43,334 bases of DNA from an uncultured Roseburia sp. (lineage in GTDB: Bacteria; Bacillota; Clostridia; Lachnospirales; Lachnospiraceae): contig CAMUHN010000021.1 of the NCBI GenBank assembly GCA_947088675.1, positions 1 to 43,334 on the forward strand. The letters run 5' to 3'. Each line of letters opens with the position of its first letter. The first letter of the stretch is position 1. Positions 15,658 to 23,864 of this stretch are shown here, piece by piece. Both the position numbers and the translations under genes were made by a program. Under the pieces are notes generated by a model. That model saw nothing but the letters and a program-made list of their open reading frames with translations, had not been told where the DNA came from and made no database searches.

Positions 15658-16029
15658 TTACTCATCCTCAAACATATCATGCAGTTTGGCGCCGCAGCTG
15701 TAGCAAAAAGATGCTCCGTCCGGTACGGTTGTCCCACATTTAGGACACTGGATCGCCCCCTTTTGCTTTAAGAGCTCTTCTTTCATGCGGTCGATTTCCG
15801 CCTGCGCTTCTTTGATCAGATAAATCTGTTCCTGTTCCTCGCATGTGTCGTCATCTTTGTGTTTGGAATAATAGTCCGCACCCAGCGCGGTGTACTGTTT
15901 TTGAATATAGTCTTCTTTGGAACGGATATCCAGCTTTAATTTCGCGATACCGGATACATCTTTTGCTTTCTGGCTGACATCCTTACCTGCGCTGACAAGC
16001 GCCTCGCCGATCTGTTCAAATAAATCCAT
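15658..16029 (-). CDS. Zinc-ribbon domain protein with coiled-coil N-terminus
   Basis: This 123-residue cytoplasmic protein has an N-terminal part (about 1-90) that is charged and helical, with heptad-like spacing (IAKLKLDIRSKEDYIQKQY, IKEAQAEIDRMKEELLKQK). The C-terminal part is a zinc ribbon, CPKCGTTVPDGASFCYSCG (about 95-114), with two CxxC pairs. Similar small proteins are common in Clostridia; their function is not established. It is the first gene of a two-gene unit with the membrane protein that begins at its stop codon, from a clear promoter just upstream. Confidence 0.8.
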   Translation of the reverse strand: MDLFEQIGEALVSAGKDVSQKAKDVSGIAKLKLDIRSKEDYIQKQYTALGADYYSKHKDDDTCEEQEQIYLIKEAQAEIDRMKEELLKQKGAIQCPKCGTTVPDGASFCYSCGAKLHDMFEDE

Positions 16030-16100
16030 GTTATTCCCGCCTTTCCTGTTCTGTTCCCCCGGTTTTACCTGCGTTTTTTCTTTTCAGAACCTATAGGGTT

Positions 16101-16129
16101 ATTATACCTGTCTTTTATGTCTGATGCAA
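16101..16129 (-). promoter_or_regulatory. Promoter of the zinc-ribbon/membrane protein operon
   Basis: On the minus strand, TTGCAT (16129-16124), 17 bases, then a perfect TATAAT (16106-16101), 72 bases before the start codon. Confidence 0.75.
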
Positions 16130-16194
16130 GAAAAATCTGAAATTTTGGATGCAGGGAATGTATTTGTCCCTGTAAACAAAGGGAACAACAGCGT

Positions 16195-19100
16195 TTATTC
16201 CAGAAACGCCAGAATTTCTTCTTTCGTAAATGATGTCTGATTCATTCCCTCCCCCTCCAATACCTGCTGCGCCAGTTTCTTTTTTCGTTCCTGCAGTTCG
16301 ATCATCTTTTCCTCGATTGTTCCCTCGGAAACCAGTTTATATACGGTGACAACATGATTCTGTCCGATCCGGTGGGCACGGTCAGTCGCCTGATCCTGAA
16401 CGGCAACGTTCCACCAGGGATCATAGTGGATGACGATATCGGCAGCTGTAAGGTTAAGTCCGGTTCCGCCGGCTTTTAAGGAAATGCAAAAGACAGGCAC
16501 ATCATCCTGATTGTAATGTTCCACCATTTCCATGCGTTTTTCTTTGCTGACTGCCCCGGTCAGCATATAATAAGAGATATCCTCATTGGAAAGCAGAACT
16601 GCAAGACGGTCCAGCATAGTGGTAAACTGGGAAAACAGCAGTATTTTATGTCCGCCGCTCACTGCGTTTTTAATTAATTCCATGCACATTTCCGCTTTTG
16701 CGCTGCCGCTGCCATATTCTTCAAACACCAGGGCAGGATCGCAGCAGATCTGGCGCAGTTTTGTCAGTTCCGCCAGAATCTGGATTTTTTGCGTACGAAA
16801 TTCCTTTTCAGACTGACCGGCAAGATGACGCTTCAATTGCTGTATATGAGCTTCGTAGAGAACGAGCTGTTCGCCGGACATTTTCGCATAGAGGTTTTCT
16901 TCTATTTTTTCGGGCAGATCAGTCAGGACGTCGCCTTTGATACGTCGTAAAACAAACGGTCGTATCATGCGCAGAAGCCAGTCCATACGCTCTTCGTCTG
17001 CATTGAGCGTGATTGGCGTTTCCAGCTGCTGTTTAAAACGCTGGTAGGAAAAAAGAAATCCGGGCATCAGGAAATCAAAAATACTCCAGAGTTCACTCAG
17101 ACGGTTTTCGATGGGCGTTCCGGTCAGAGCAAGCCGAAATGCCGCAGTAATCAATTTTACGCCTTTGGCGGCCTGTGTATTCGGATTTTTAATATACTGG
17201 GCTTCGTCGATTACTTCAATTGAAAATACTATATTCTGATATAATTCCGTATCGCGTTTTAAAAGATCATATGAGGTAATCAAAATATCGTTTTTTCCGC
17301 TTGAATGTACCAGTTTTTTGCGCTCCGGCGCCGTACCTGTCACAGCAACTACCGGAAGAACCGGCGCAAATCGTTCGAGTTCCCGCTGCCAGTTGTAGAC
17401 GAGAGAGGCGGGGCAGATAATTAACGCGCGTCTCGCCGGTTTTTCTTTCGCGCAGATTTCCTGGTATTCCGACAGGAGCAAACTGATGACCTGAAGTGTT
17501 TTTCCAAGCCCCATATCGTCCGCCAGAATGCCGCCAAAGCCGTTTTCACGAAGTGTCTTAAGCCAGAGGAATCCGGAAACCTGGTATCCGCGCATCACAT
17601 GTTTTAAAGACTTTGGAACTTCAAAATCGCTGTCCTCAATCGTTTTCATATTGCGGACAATGCCTTTTAATTCTTTATTCTTTTCAACCGTAAGAAACTG
17701 ATTGTTTTTTAACGCTGCGTCCAGATACATTGCGCGGTATTTCGGTATGTGGAGCGTTCCTTTCTTTAAACTGGATTCGGTCAGGTGAAGCGCTTCGCTC
17801 ACCTCGGCAAGCTGTACAAGTCCGTTGTGGGACAAATCCAGGAAATCGCCGTTTTTTAAACGGATGTATTTTTTCCGATGACTGAATTTTGACAGAACGT
17901 AGGCAAGTTCATCCGGCGGCATTTCTTTTGAGTGAATCGAAAGTTCAAGCAGATCGCTTTTTAAGGAAATGCCAACGGAAACATTCGGGGCTGGAAGCAC
18001 TTTCATTTTACGGAACGGTTCTGACGTATAAATCTCCATAAATTCCGAGAGACGTGCAAGCCCGCCGGAGAGCAGCTGATACAGCTTGTCCTCATCATGG
18101 GAAAGCAAAAAGACAGTTTTATCAGCGGACAGATCGTTAAAATAGGGATGAACAAGATTGCGGATGCGCGTTTCCTCCGAGATATCGCGCACTTCACCCT
18201 CTTTTATGGGCTCCAGAACATTGTACTTTGTCTCTCCGTAGACAGCGACCAGTTTGGCGCCGATCACATGGAGATCCAGTTTGTCAAGATATAACTGAAA
18301 TTCAGGTTTTTGGGGGATATAAAGTGTCTCGTCAAAACCGACGGAAAAAATATGAAATGTTTCCTTTAAAAGAGGAAGCAGATCGCGGCAAAAAACAGGC
18401 ATTTCCTCGTCGGAAACATAACAGGAGCGGCCTGTCTGGCGTTCCAGAAAGTCGAATACGTCTTCCGCCCGCTGTTTTAAAAGTACTGGACTCCGATAGA
18501 TCACCTGATCTTTGCAGAAATAATAAAAGCGGCTGCCGCGGATCACAGCCAGCTCTTCTAATATCAGAAAAATGCCCATACTTCCCGGTTTGATTGTTAA
18601 AAGAGGTTTCATTTCCGTTTCGGCCACATGACACGGGCGCATTTCCCTGTAGTCAGTCTGTGCAAAAAACATCTGATTGCCGACCGCCTCAAAAAAGCGG
18701 TCGATGCCGACTTCATCTAAATCCATCACACGTTCGTATCCGCTTCCGTCGTGGACATAATAGGCGTGCCGTCGGCTGCGGCGTTTCAGGTCGGCATCCT
18801 GAAGTTCCATAAATTCAATCAGGCGCAGGCTGTATTCCGTAAAAGCAGCTTTGTTGTGATAGAAATCAAGTTTTTTCCCATACCGCACGCGCTCGTTTGA
18901 ACTGACGGCTTTTAGAAATGCGGAAATATTTTTCAGGACATATTTCTGTTCATTTCCGATTTTAAACTCTGCAGTGGCATAATTGTATCCAAGATGAAAA
19001 TAGGGTTCCAGTTCAATTTTGCCATATACATTTTCGGGCAGCAGATAAGCGGCGCCCGCCTGCAGGGAATGACGTGTCAGTATCGTTTTAAAACCGACAG

Positions 19101-19461
19101 AAGTATGCATGACCTCAGACTGCTGCTGTTTCTCGCGCAGAATCTCGGAAGCCTGCCGTTTGTTTACATAAGCGAGCAGCGCCGCCACACAGTGGCTGCA
19201 GAGGCCCTCGTCATTATAATATGCATCACAATTACAGCAGGAGGAGCAAACCTCTGTAAACTCCTCATCCACCAGAACGGTAACGTGATAAATGTCCTGG
19301 GGAGACTCCTGTATTTTTGCAGTAATCTCGGCTTTTGGCGAATTGTTTTCTATATAAATATCATAAGAAAATTCAGTAGCAGCCCCTGATTCGTACAGGA
19401 ACAGTCCCCGCCGGTAAGCAGCCGGATATACCTCATTACGAATATCCGATATAGAAAACAT
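16195..19461 (-). CDS. SNF2-family helicase with N-terminal SWIM zinc finger
   Basis: This 1088-residue protein has an N-terminal SWIM domain with the CxC...CxH pattern in CNCDAYYNDEGLCSHC (around residue 75-90), a long central region of the bacterial SNF2-associated type, and a C-terminal SNF2 ATPase. The ATPase has a Walker A in LADDMGLGKTLQ (about 645-655), a DEAQ box in VIDEAQYIK, the motif LTGTPIENRLSELWSIFDFL, and a helicase C domain ending DQATDRAHRIGQ. These are dsDNA translocases of the SWI2/SNF2 superfamily; the bacterial role is not well established. It lies 32 bases after the Na/Pi cotransporter gene, probably in its transcript. The 165 bases after its stop hold a weak hairpin (CAGGGA/TCCCTG, 16152-16172) and the next promoter. 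Confidence 0.92.
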   Translation of the reverse strand: MFSISDIRNEVYPAAYRRGLFLYESGAATEFSYDIYIENNSPKAEITAKIQESPQDIYHVTVLVDEEFTEVCSSCCNCDAYYNDEGLCSHCVAALLAYVNKRQASEILREKQQQSEVMHTSVGFKTILTRHSLQAGAAYLLPENVYGKIELEPYFHLGYNYATAEFKIGNEQKYVLKNISAFLKAVSSNERVRYGKKLDFYHNKAAFTEYSLRLIEFMELQDADLKRRSRRHAYYVHDGSGYERVMDLDEVGIDRFFEAVGNQMFFAQTDYREMRPCHVAETEMKPLLTIKPGSMGIFLILEELAVIRGSRFYYFCKDQVIYRSPVLLKQRAEDVFDFLERQTGRSCYVSDEEMPVFCRDLLPLLKETFHIFSVGFDETLYIPQKPEFQLYLDKLDLHVIGAKLVAVYGETKYNVLEPIKEGEVRDISEETRIRNLVHPYFNDLSADKTVFLLSHDEDKLYQLLSGGLARLSEFMEIYTSEPFRKMKVLPAPNVSVGISLKSDLLELSIHSKEMPPDELAYVLSKFSHRKKYIRLKNGDFLDLSHNGLVQLAEVSEALHLTESSLKKGTLHIPKYRAMYLDAALKNNQFLTVEKNKELKGIVRNMKTIEDSDFEVPKSLKHVMRGYQVSGFLWLKTLRENGFGGILADDMGLGKTLQVISLLLSEYQEICAKEKPARRALIICPASLVYNWQRELERFAPVLPVVAVTGTAPERKKLVHSSGKNDILITSYDLLKRDTELYQNIVFSIEVIDEAQYIKNPNTQAAKGVKLITAAFRLALTGTPIENRLSELWSIFDFLMPGFLFSYQRFKQQLETPITLNADEERMDWLLRMIRPFVLRRIKGDVLTDLPEKIEENLYAKMSGEQLVLYEAHIQQLKRHLAGQSEKEFRTQKIQILAELTKLRQICCDPALVFEEYGSGSAKAEMCMELIKNAVSGGHKILLFSQFTTMLDRLAVLLSNEDISYYMLTGAVSKEKRMEMVEHYNQDDVPVFCISLKAGGTGLNLTAADIVIHYDPWWNVAVQDQATDRAHRIGQNHVVTVYKLVSEGTIEEKMIELQERKKKLAQQVLEGEGMNQTSFTKEEILAFLE

Positions 19462-19493
19462 AAAATTCCCCCATTGTTTGAGATAAAAAAGTT

Positions 19494-21254
19494 TCAGATG
19501 GAATACTTCTGCTTAAATTCTGCAAAAAGGCGCATAAATTCCGCACTTTCCGCCTCGTCCATCTGTTCGGTAAAGCTGTGCTCGGCCAGCTGCGTATCTT
19601 TCAGCTGCATCATATAGACTGCAATATTGGAACAGTGGTCGGCGACACGTTCGTAGTTCATAGCAAGGTCGGAGAGTACAAGACCAAGTTCAATCGTGCA
19701 TTTCCCTTTTCGAAGACGTTTTACATGATGTTTCTTTACATTTTTGTTCAGTTCGTCAATGACCTCCTCAAGCGGCTCTACCGTTCTTGCAAGTACCTCG
19801 TCATTCTGAATAAATGCAGATGTAGTGCGCTCGAGTATTTCCTGGACCGCGCCGCCGAATGTCGTCATCTCTTCGCGGCCTTTTCTGGAAAATCCGGCTT
19901 TTTCTTTATGCATCTGCTGCGCATTTTCCACAACATTAATCGCATGGTCGGAAATCCGCTCGAAATCAGTCAGACAGTGCTGCAGCGCAGAAACCTGCAG
20001 ACTGTCGTGATAAGAGAGATTTTCACTGCTTAAACGTGTCAGGTAGGCGCTGATCTTGTCCTCGTACACGTCGATACGATTCTCTTTTGCAATCACATCC
20101 GCGATTTTTTCTTCGGAAAATTCGGTCAGTACAGACATTGCCTCCAAAAAGCTGTCCCTTGTCATCTGTGCCATCTGCGCGACAAGCGAACGACACTGCT
20201 CTATTGCAAATGCCGGCGTACCAAGGAAACGTTCGTCCAGAATGGTAAATACGTCGACGGAGGCATTCTTCTCGTCCTCCGTTTTCGGAAGCGTGAGATA
20301 GGCCAGTTTTTCCAGTCCCTTTGTAAAGGGAAGCAGCACAAATGTGGTAAACAGGTTAAAAATCGTGTGCACCAGCGCGATTCCGGGCGCTCCGATCGTT
20401 TCGTCCGCAAACGGAAAAGAAAAAATGGCATTTCCGGCAAAAAACAGCGTCATAAAAAGAATCGTTCCGATCAGGTTAAAATACAGGTGAACAAACGCCG
20501 TGCGTCTGGCGCTTTTGTTCGTACCGATAGACGATATCATGGCCGTAACGCAGGTACCGATGTTCTGGCCCATAATAATTGGTATCGCAGAACCGAATGT
20601 AAATGCGCCTGTTACAGAAAGTGCCTGTAAAATACCGACGGACGCGGAGGAACTCTGTATAATTGCCGTAAGCAGCGCTCCGGCGATTACCCCGATCAGC
20701 GGATTTTTAAACATGGTGAGAATGTTTGTAAATTCCGGAACATCGGCAAGCGGTTTTACTGCGCCGCTCATGGTATCCATTCCAAACATTAAAATGGTAA
20801 AGCCGAGAAGGATCTGACCGATATCTTTTTTGCGGTCGCTTTTGCCCGACATGAGAAAAATAATGCCGATGAAAGCGAGAATGGGAGCAAACGACGAGGG
20901 TTTTAACATTTTTATAAAAAAGCTGCCGCTTTCAATTCCGGTCAGACTTAAGAGCCAGGCTGTTATTGTGGTGCCGACATTCGCTCCCATAATGATGCCG
21001 ACTGCCTGTGAAAGTTTCATAATGCCGGAATTGACAAATCCGACTACCATAACGGTAGTTGCTGAAGATGACTGTATTACGGCAGTGACGCCGGCCCCTA
21101 AAAGTACCGCCCGGATTGGATTGGAGGTCAGTTTTTCCAATATACGTTCCAGTCGTCCGCCCGACATTTTTTCCAGACCGGCTCCCATTGTGTTCATTCC
21201 ATATAAAAACAGTGCCAGTCCGCCAATTAAAGTCAAAACTCCAAAAACATCCAT
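19494..21254 (-). CDS. Na+/phosphate cotransporter family protein with PhoU domain
   Basis: This 586-residue protein has an N-terminal membrane half that contains the duplicated Na/Pi-cotransport repeat. Both copies of the signature are present: VTAVIQSSSATTVMVVGF and LTAIIQSSSASVGILQAL. The C-terminal third is cytoplasmic and helical, in the manner of PhoU (ISDHAINVVENAQQM and YERVADHCSNIAVYM are the typical ERxxDHxxNI-type metal-binding motifs). Members move phosphate or another anion with sodium. The start at 21254 is chosen for GGAGG (21264-21260) at 5-base spacing; longer in-frame starts lack such a site. It is transcribed away from ybjQ and appears to lead the operon with the SNF2 helicase. 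Confidence 0.92.
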   Translation of the reverse strand: MDVFGVLTLIGGLALFLYGMNTMGAGLEKMSGGRLERILEKLTSNPIRAVLLGAGVTAVIQSSSATTVMVVGFVNSGIMKLSQAVGIIMGANVGTTITAWLLSLTGIESGSFFIKMLKPSSFAPILAFIGIIFLMSGKSDRKKDIGQILLGFTILMFGMDTMSGAVKPLADVPEFTNILTMFKNPLIGVIAGALLTAIIQSSSASVGILQALSVTGAFTFGSAIPIIMGQNIGTCVTAMISSIGTNKSARRTAFVHLYFNLIGTILFMTLFFAGNAIFSFPFADETIGAPGIALVHTIFNLFTTFVLLPFTKGLEKLAYLTLPKTEDEKNASVDVFTILDERFLGTPAFAIEQCRSLVAQMAQMTRDSFLEAMSVLTEFSEEKIADVIAKENRIDVYEDKISAYLTRLSSENLSYHDSLQVSALQHCLTDFERISDHAINVVENAQQMHKEKAGFSRKGREEMTTFGGAVQEILERTTSAFIQNDEVLARTVEPLEEVIDELNKNVKKHHVKRLRKGKCTIELGLVLSDLAMNYERVADHCSNIAVYMMQLKDTQLAEHSFTEQMDEAESAEFMRLFAEFKQKYSI

Positions 21255-21342
21255 ATTTTCCTCCATAACGAACGTCAATGCCCTGCTTTCCGAGGTTTTA
21301 TGACGATCGCATTTGTTTGGGATAAAAAAATAACAAGTCCTG

Positions 21343-21370
21343 TATCTAATCTCTTTATAACGCATTTCAA
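21343..21370 (-). promoter_or_regulatory. Candidate promoter of the Na/Pi-SNF2 operon
   Basis: On the minus strand, TTGAAA (21370-21365), 16 bases, then TAGATA (21348-21343). It lies about 90 bases upstream of the cotransporter start. The -10 match is moderate. Confidence 0.4.
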
Positions 21371-21401
21371 CGGATTATGCAAATGAAATTTTTATTTTGG
21401 G

Positions 21402-21430
21402 TTGACATATCGACATTTGCATGCTATTGT
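21402..21430 (+). promoter_or_regulatory. Promoter of ybjQ-like gene
   Basis: Consensus TTGACA (21402-21407), 17 bases, then TATTGT (21425-21430) preceded by TGC, an extended -10. Confidence 0.65.
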
Positions 21431-21491
21431 ATTAATGTAATAACACAGAATGGCGATGCAATACAGACATAAAAAACAGCTGGAGGGAAAG

Positions 21492-21803
21492 ATGATCTTA
21501 GTTAATACTGATTATATCAGCGGGAAAAATCTGGAGATGCTTGGCCTTGTAAAGGGCAGTACAATTCAGAGCAAAAATATCGGTAAAGATATTACACAGG
21601 GGTTTAAGACGCTTGTGGGCGGAGAGCTGAGAGCCTATAACGAGATGATGAATGAAGCGAGAGCGCTCGCAACGCAGCGCATGGTGGAGGAAGCGGCGCA
21701 GATGGGAGCGGATGCCGTTGTCAATATCCGCTATGCATCGTCTGCAATTATGGCGGGAGCCGCAGAGGTAATCGCCTACGGAACGGCTGTGAGATTCGTA
21801 TAG
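21492..21803 (+). CDS. YbjQ family (DUF74) small protein
   Basis: This 103-residue protein is the normal length for the YbjQ/heavy-metal-binding (DUF74) family, which forms homopentamers whose function is unknown. Visible family features are IQSKNIGKDITQGFKTLVGGE, NEARALATQRMVEEAAQMGADAV and a conserved C-terminal IAYGTAVRF. No membrane segment is present. The start at 21492 is set by GGAGGG (21482-21487); longer in-frame starts to 21450 would place the ribosome site inside the gene. It is monocistronic: a strong promoter lies upstream and a strong terminator downstream. Confidence 0.9.
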   Translation: MILVNTDYISGKNLEMLGLVKGSTIQSKNIGKDITQGFKTLVGGELRAYNEMMNEARALATQRMVEEAAQMGADAVVNIRYASSAIMAGAAEVIAYGTAVRFV

Positions 21804-21867
21804 AAGCGTTTTGGAGACAAAAGCTTCCGGCTGACAGCCCAAAAAGATATTTGAAATAATGAAAAGG

Positions 21868-21905
21868 ACAGTTATAGATCAAAAGATTTATAACTGTTTT
21901 TTTTG
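21868..21905 (+). terminator. Strong intrinsic terminator after ybjQ
   Basis: ACAGTTATA (21868-21876) pairs with TATAACTGT (21889-21897), extended inward by four further pairs to an AAAA loop, and is followed by an unbroken run of T to 21905. Confidence 0.9.
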
Positions 21906-22034
21906 CATATACGGAAAAAGCGAAATTTATTTGCAGCTGTTGCAGGTTCTGCACAAACATGATAAAATGACAACCGATTAATACAAAAGTCATAAGCATG
22001 AATGAGCGGATGCATAACGGACAGGAGGGAAATT

Positions 22035-23864
22035 TTGGATTCAGCCTACTTTAAAAATAATAAGTATATTTTAACGGTACTCTGGAAAATAAAAAAGGGG
22101 AGGGTGATCGGCGAGTTTTTTTATTGCGCGCTGTCTTATATTTACTGGGTGTTTTATGATATCCTGTTTTTAAAGTATCTGGTCGAAGCTCTGGAAAGAA
22201 AGAAAAGTTTTGAGCAGATTATGACATTTATTCTGATCTCCATGTTTGGATTTGCGATACCGGGTATCCTATGTTCATGGTACAGGAACGTCTATAAACC
22301 AAAAGCCGATGCCGATATATTTGAAGCGGTGCATACGCTGTTATTTGAAAAGGCGACTCAGGTTGAACTGGAATGTTATGAAAATACGGAATTTTACAAT
22401 CGTTTTACACTTGCGATGAATAACTGCGGACAGCGATTTCTGCAGATTATAGAAAACCAGTGTACAATCCTGACCAGTACCATTGCCGGTTTGTTTGCGC
22501 TTTTTTATATGTTTCAAATAGACCACTTTGTTATCTTGTTTATTGCAGGACCGTTGATTGGGAATTTCGTATTCGGAAAAAAGATGAACGCGTTGAAATT
22601 TCGGATGGATAAAGAATGTGTTCCATGGCAGCGCAGAATGGATTATGTCAACAGGACATTCTATCTGTCCGATTATGCCAAAGAATTTCGTATGTCCAAT
22701 ATTTTCCGTGTGCTGCGCAGGCTGTATGACGAGGGGTATTCCGGTGTTTTGAGGAAAATAGACGAATATAAAAAGCAGAGAGTCACGCTTTCATTTGTCA
22801 GAAATATTTTTACCTTTGTTGTCATTTTTCAGGGTGTAATTTTCTACTCTCTCTATCGTGTTCTGGTTACAAAATCTATGGGACTGAGCGGTTTTACAGT
22901 TCTTTTTTCAGCCATGAGCGCAGTGGCATGGATGATTATAGAATCTTCTGAGTCCATTATGAAAAGTTATGAGGACAGCCTTTATATCGCTAACTTAAGA
23001 GAATTTCTCAATTACAAGCCCAGGATCGACGAGAAGCAGGGCGGCGTTTCCCCCAAAGACTGTAAAGAAGATGAAAACGGGGAAAATTTCCTGGTGATGC
23101 AAAATGTCTCGTTTACATATTTCGGACAAAAAGAGCCGGCGTTATCTGCGATTAACATGGTAATACGCAGAAATGAGAAGATTGCCATTGTGGGCCACAA
23201 CGGAGCCAGCAAGACAACATTTGTAAAATTGCTGATGCGTCTTTACGACGTATCGGAAGGCAGTATTCTCTACTGCGGCAGAAATATCAGAGATCTGGAT
23301 TTACCGCAGTATCGGATGTTGTATGGGACGGCATTTCAGGACTATCAGGTATTCGCAATGAGCGTTGCGGAAAATGTTTTAATGCGTGAGCCAAAACAGA
23401 AAGAGGATTACGAAAAAGTCGGGCAATGTTTAAAAATGGCCGGCATTTATGACAAAATATGCGATCTGCCGCATGGCGCAGACACCATATTGACAAAAGA
23501 GTTTACGGAAGAAGGCGCGGCGCTCTCCGGCGGAGAGCTTCAGAAAATAGCAGTGGCAAGAGTTTTTGCAAAAGAATTTCAGATTGCCGTGTTTGATGAG
23601 CCGTCGAGCGCGCTTGACCCGGTAGCCGAATACCGTCTCTATGAAAATATTCTGCGGGCATGTGCGGATAAAACAGTGATCTTTATTTCGCACAGGCTTT
23701 CGGCAGCAATGCTGGCGGATCGGATTTTTCTGTTTGAGCATGGAAGAATTGCAGAGCAGGGAACGCATCGGATGTTAATGCAGCAAAACGGGAAGTATGC
23801 CGATATGTTTCGAAAACAGGCGCAAAATTATGTGGGGGCAGGGAATGATGCAGAACAGGCATGA
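22035..23864 (+). CDS. ABC exporter half-transporter A (permease-ATPase)
   Basis: This protein of about 609 residues has an N-terminal set of about six membrane helices and a C-terminal nucleotide-binding domain. The signature reads LSGGELQKIAVAR, Walker B with catalytic glutamate IAVFDEPSSALDP, and the switch histidine is in FISHRLS. Walker A reads GHNGASKTT (about 387-395): the last glycine of GxxGxGK is serine. The start is TTG 22035, 5 bases after AGGAGGG (22023-22029). It forms an operon with the next gene, a second half-transporter with a normal site, so a heterodimeric exporter is expected. Substrate unknown; related pairs move peptides, lipids or drugs. No peptide precursor gene is seen nearby. 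Confidence 0.85.
   Translation: MDSAYFKNNKYILTVLWKIKKGRVIGEFFYCALSYIYWVFYDILFLKYLVEALERKKSFEQIMTFILISMFGFAIPGILCSWYRNVYKPKADADIFEAVHTLLFEKATQVELECYENTEFYNRFTLAMNNCGQRFLQIIENQCTILTSTIAGLFALFYMFQIDHFVILFIAGPLIGNFVFGKKMNALKFRMDKECVPWQRRMDYVNRTFYLSDYAKEFRMSNIFRVLRRLYDEGYSGVLRKIDEYKKQRVTLSFVRNIFTFVVIFQGVIFYSLYRVLVTKSMGLSGFTVLFSAMSAVAWMIIESSESIMKSYEDSLYIANLREFLNYKPRIDEKQGGVSPKDCKEDENGENFLVMQNVSFTYFGQKEPALSAINMVIRRNEKIAIVGHNGASKTTFVKLLMRLYDVSEGSILYCGRNIRDLDLPQYRMLYGTAFQDYQVFAMSVAENVLMREPKQKEDYEKVGQCLKMAGIYDKICDLPHGADTILTKEFTEEGAALSGGELQKIAVARVFAKEFQIAVFDEPSSALDPVAEYRLYENILRACADKTVIFISHRLSAAMLADRIFLFEHGRIAEQGTHRMLMQQNGKYADMFRKQAQNYVGAGNDAEQA

Noticed and set aside
16152-16172. Hairpin CAGGGA/TCCCTG as terminator of the SNF2 gene
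   Set aside because: Only a 6-bp stem and no T tail on the minus strand; too weak to list separately.
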